A DNA stretch of 14,230 nucleotides from Xanthobacteraceae bacterium (GTDB taxonomy: Bacteria; Pseudomonadota; Alphaproteobacteria; Rhizobiales; Xanthobacteraceae): contig JASHQO010000529.1 in the NCBI GenBank assembly GCA_030039105.1, positions 1 to 14,230 of the forward strand, in the 5' to 3' direction. Both the position numbers and the translations under genes were made by a program. The notes under the pieces were generated by a model that ran no database searches, had not been told where the DNA came from, and saw only the letters and a list, made by a program, of their open reading frames with translations. Position 1 is the first letter of the stretch; each line of letters starts with the position of its first letter. Positions 13,869 through 14,230 of the stretch are shown here, in pieces.

Positions 13869-13944
13869 TGGCGCTCCCTACGGGAATCGAACCCGTGTTT
13901 CAGCCTTGAGAGGGCCGCGTCCTAGACCGCTAGACGAAGGGAGC
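13869..13944 (-). tRNA. tRNA-Glu (anticodon CTC)
   Basis: On the minus strand the 76-nt sequence folds as a cloverleaf. The 7-bp acceptor stem pairs GCTCCCT (13944-13938) with AGGGAGC (13879-13873). The TTCGTCTAG of the D region is typical of tRNA-Glu. The anticodon loop CTCTCAA gives anticodon CTC (plus-strand 13910-13908), reading GAG codons. The T loop is GTTCGATTC, the discriminator is G and the CCA end is encoded (13871-13869). I see no T-rich terminator just downstream. The region 13698-13868 between the hydrolase and this gene holds nothing else I can support. Confidence 0.95.
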
Positions 13945-13953
13945 CCGACCCCG

Positions 13954-13982
13954 AAATAACCGCGATACCGCGGCGTTTGCAA
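13954..13982 (-). promoter_or_regulatory. Promoter of tRNA-Glu
   Basis: On the minus strand TTGCAA (13982-13977) and TTATTT (13959-13954) are 17 bp apart, and the following GC-rich stretch up to the tRNA 5' end at 13944 looks like the discriminator of a stringently controlled stable-RNA promoter. Transcription would start within a few bases of the mature tRNA. Confidence 0.55.
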
Positions 13983-14008
13983 GCACGTTGGCGCGCGCCG
14001 TGCGGCCG

Positions 14009-14230
14009 TCATGGCTCGGTGGCGAACTGCAGGCGTCCGGTCTGGCGCAGCGTCTTGATGTCGAAGGTTCGCAGCTCGGTTGCGCCGCCGATCTCGATCA
14101 GCACGGCGACGCGGCCGCCCGACGCCGCCGTCGACAGCACCCGCGCACCCTTCGGCAGCGTGATGATGTCGTCGGTGCCGATGGCGCCGCCGCCGCCGTT
14201 CATGACGCGATAGCCGATCACGCTGACCAC
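14009..14230 (-). CDS. C-terminal part of a hypothetical protein, probably membrane-anchored (partial)
   Basis: The last 73 codons of a minus-strand gene are visible; the 5' part lies beyond the right edge. The visible start is only the window boundary, not a real start codon. The first residues VSVIGYRVMNGG look like the end of a transmembrane helix, followed by LPKGARVLSTAASGGRVAVLIEIGGATELRTFD and a short tail ending FATEP. This layout (one helix, then a small beta-rich domain with alternating hydrophobic residues) is like conserved short Hyphomicrobiales hypothetical proteins, possibly DUF6476, which I cannot confirm. It ends 64 nt before the tRNA on the same strand. Confidence 0.65.
   Translation of the reverse strand: MVSVIGYRVMNGGGGAIGTDDIITLPKGARVLSTAASGGRVAVLIEIGGATELRTFDIKTLRQTGRLQFATEP

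Overview
The window is high-GC DNA with the gene style of an alphaproteobacterium of the order Hyphomicrobiales (Rhizobiales), most like Bradyrhizobium, Rhodopseudomonas or a related Nitrobacteraceae/Xanthobacteraceae genus. This rests on recognisable proteins rather than a database search: an MntR/MntH pair, a MPQPDG-containing secreted family, and a small acidic protein with a SFPGSDP motif, all in forms familiar from that group. No phage, transposase, plasmid or CRISPR sequence is visible. The region reads as ordinary chromosome.

Layout. Positions 1-2142 hold an aromatic ring-cleavage pair: a type I extradiol dioxygenase resembling homoprotocatechuate 2,3-dioxygenase (minus) and a divergent fumarylacetoacetate-hydrolase-family enzyme (plus). 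The probable start of a further minus-strand gene lies at the very left edge. aroE (shikimate dehydrogenase) follows at 2222-3070. Positions 3161-5051 carry three consecutive paralogous genes for secreted proteins, each built from two copies of one beta-rich module. After an intergenic repeat come lldD-type lactate dehydrogenase (minus), a 70-residue acidic protein (plus) and glmM (plus). The divergent mntR/mntH manganese locus occupies 8341-10308, with a promoter and an inverted repeat that overlap the mntH start codon. cspA (minus) follows, with a clear terminator, promoter and long structured leader. A Gfo/Idh/MocA oxidoreductase (minus) is divergent from a cyclase-family hydrolase and an alpha/beta hydrolase (plus), a probable small catabolic unit. 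The right end holds tRNA-Glu(CTC) with its own promoter, and the 3' part of a hypothetical membrane-anchored protein (both minus).

How the genes relate. The dioxygenase and FAH-family enzyme fit consecutive parts of a meta-cleavage route. MntR is expected to repress mntH when Mn(II) is plentiful. The cyclase and alpha/beta hydrolase are 8 nt apart and probably cotranscribed. The three secreted paralogues form one operon. The other genes (aroE, glmM, cspA, lldD, tRNA) are housekeeping or central metabolism.

I found no clearly new multi-gene system. The most interesting items are the tandem triplication of a two-module secreted protein, the apparently leaderless and operator-overlapped mntH start, and a terminator-like hairpin inside the cspA leader.
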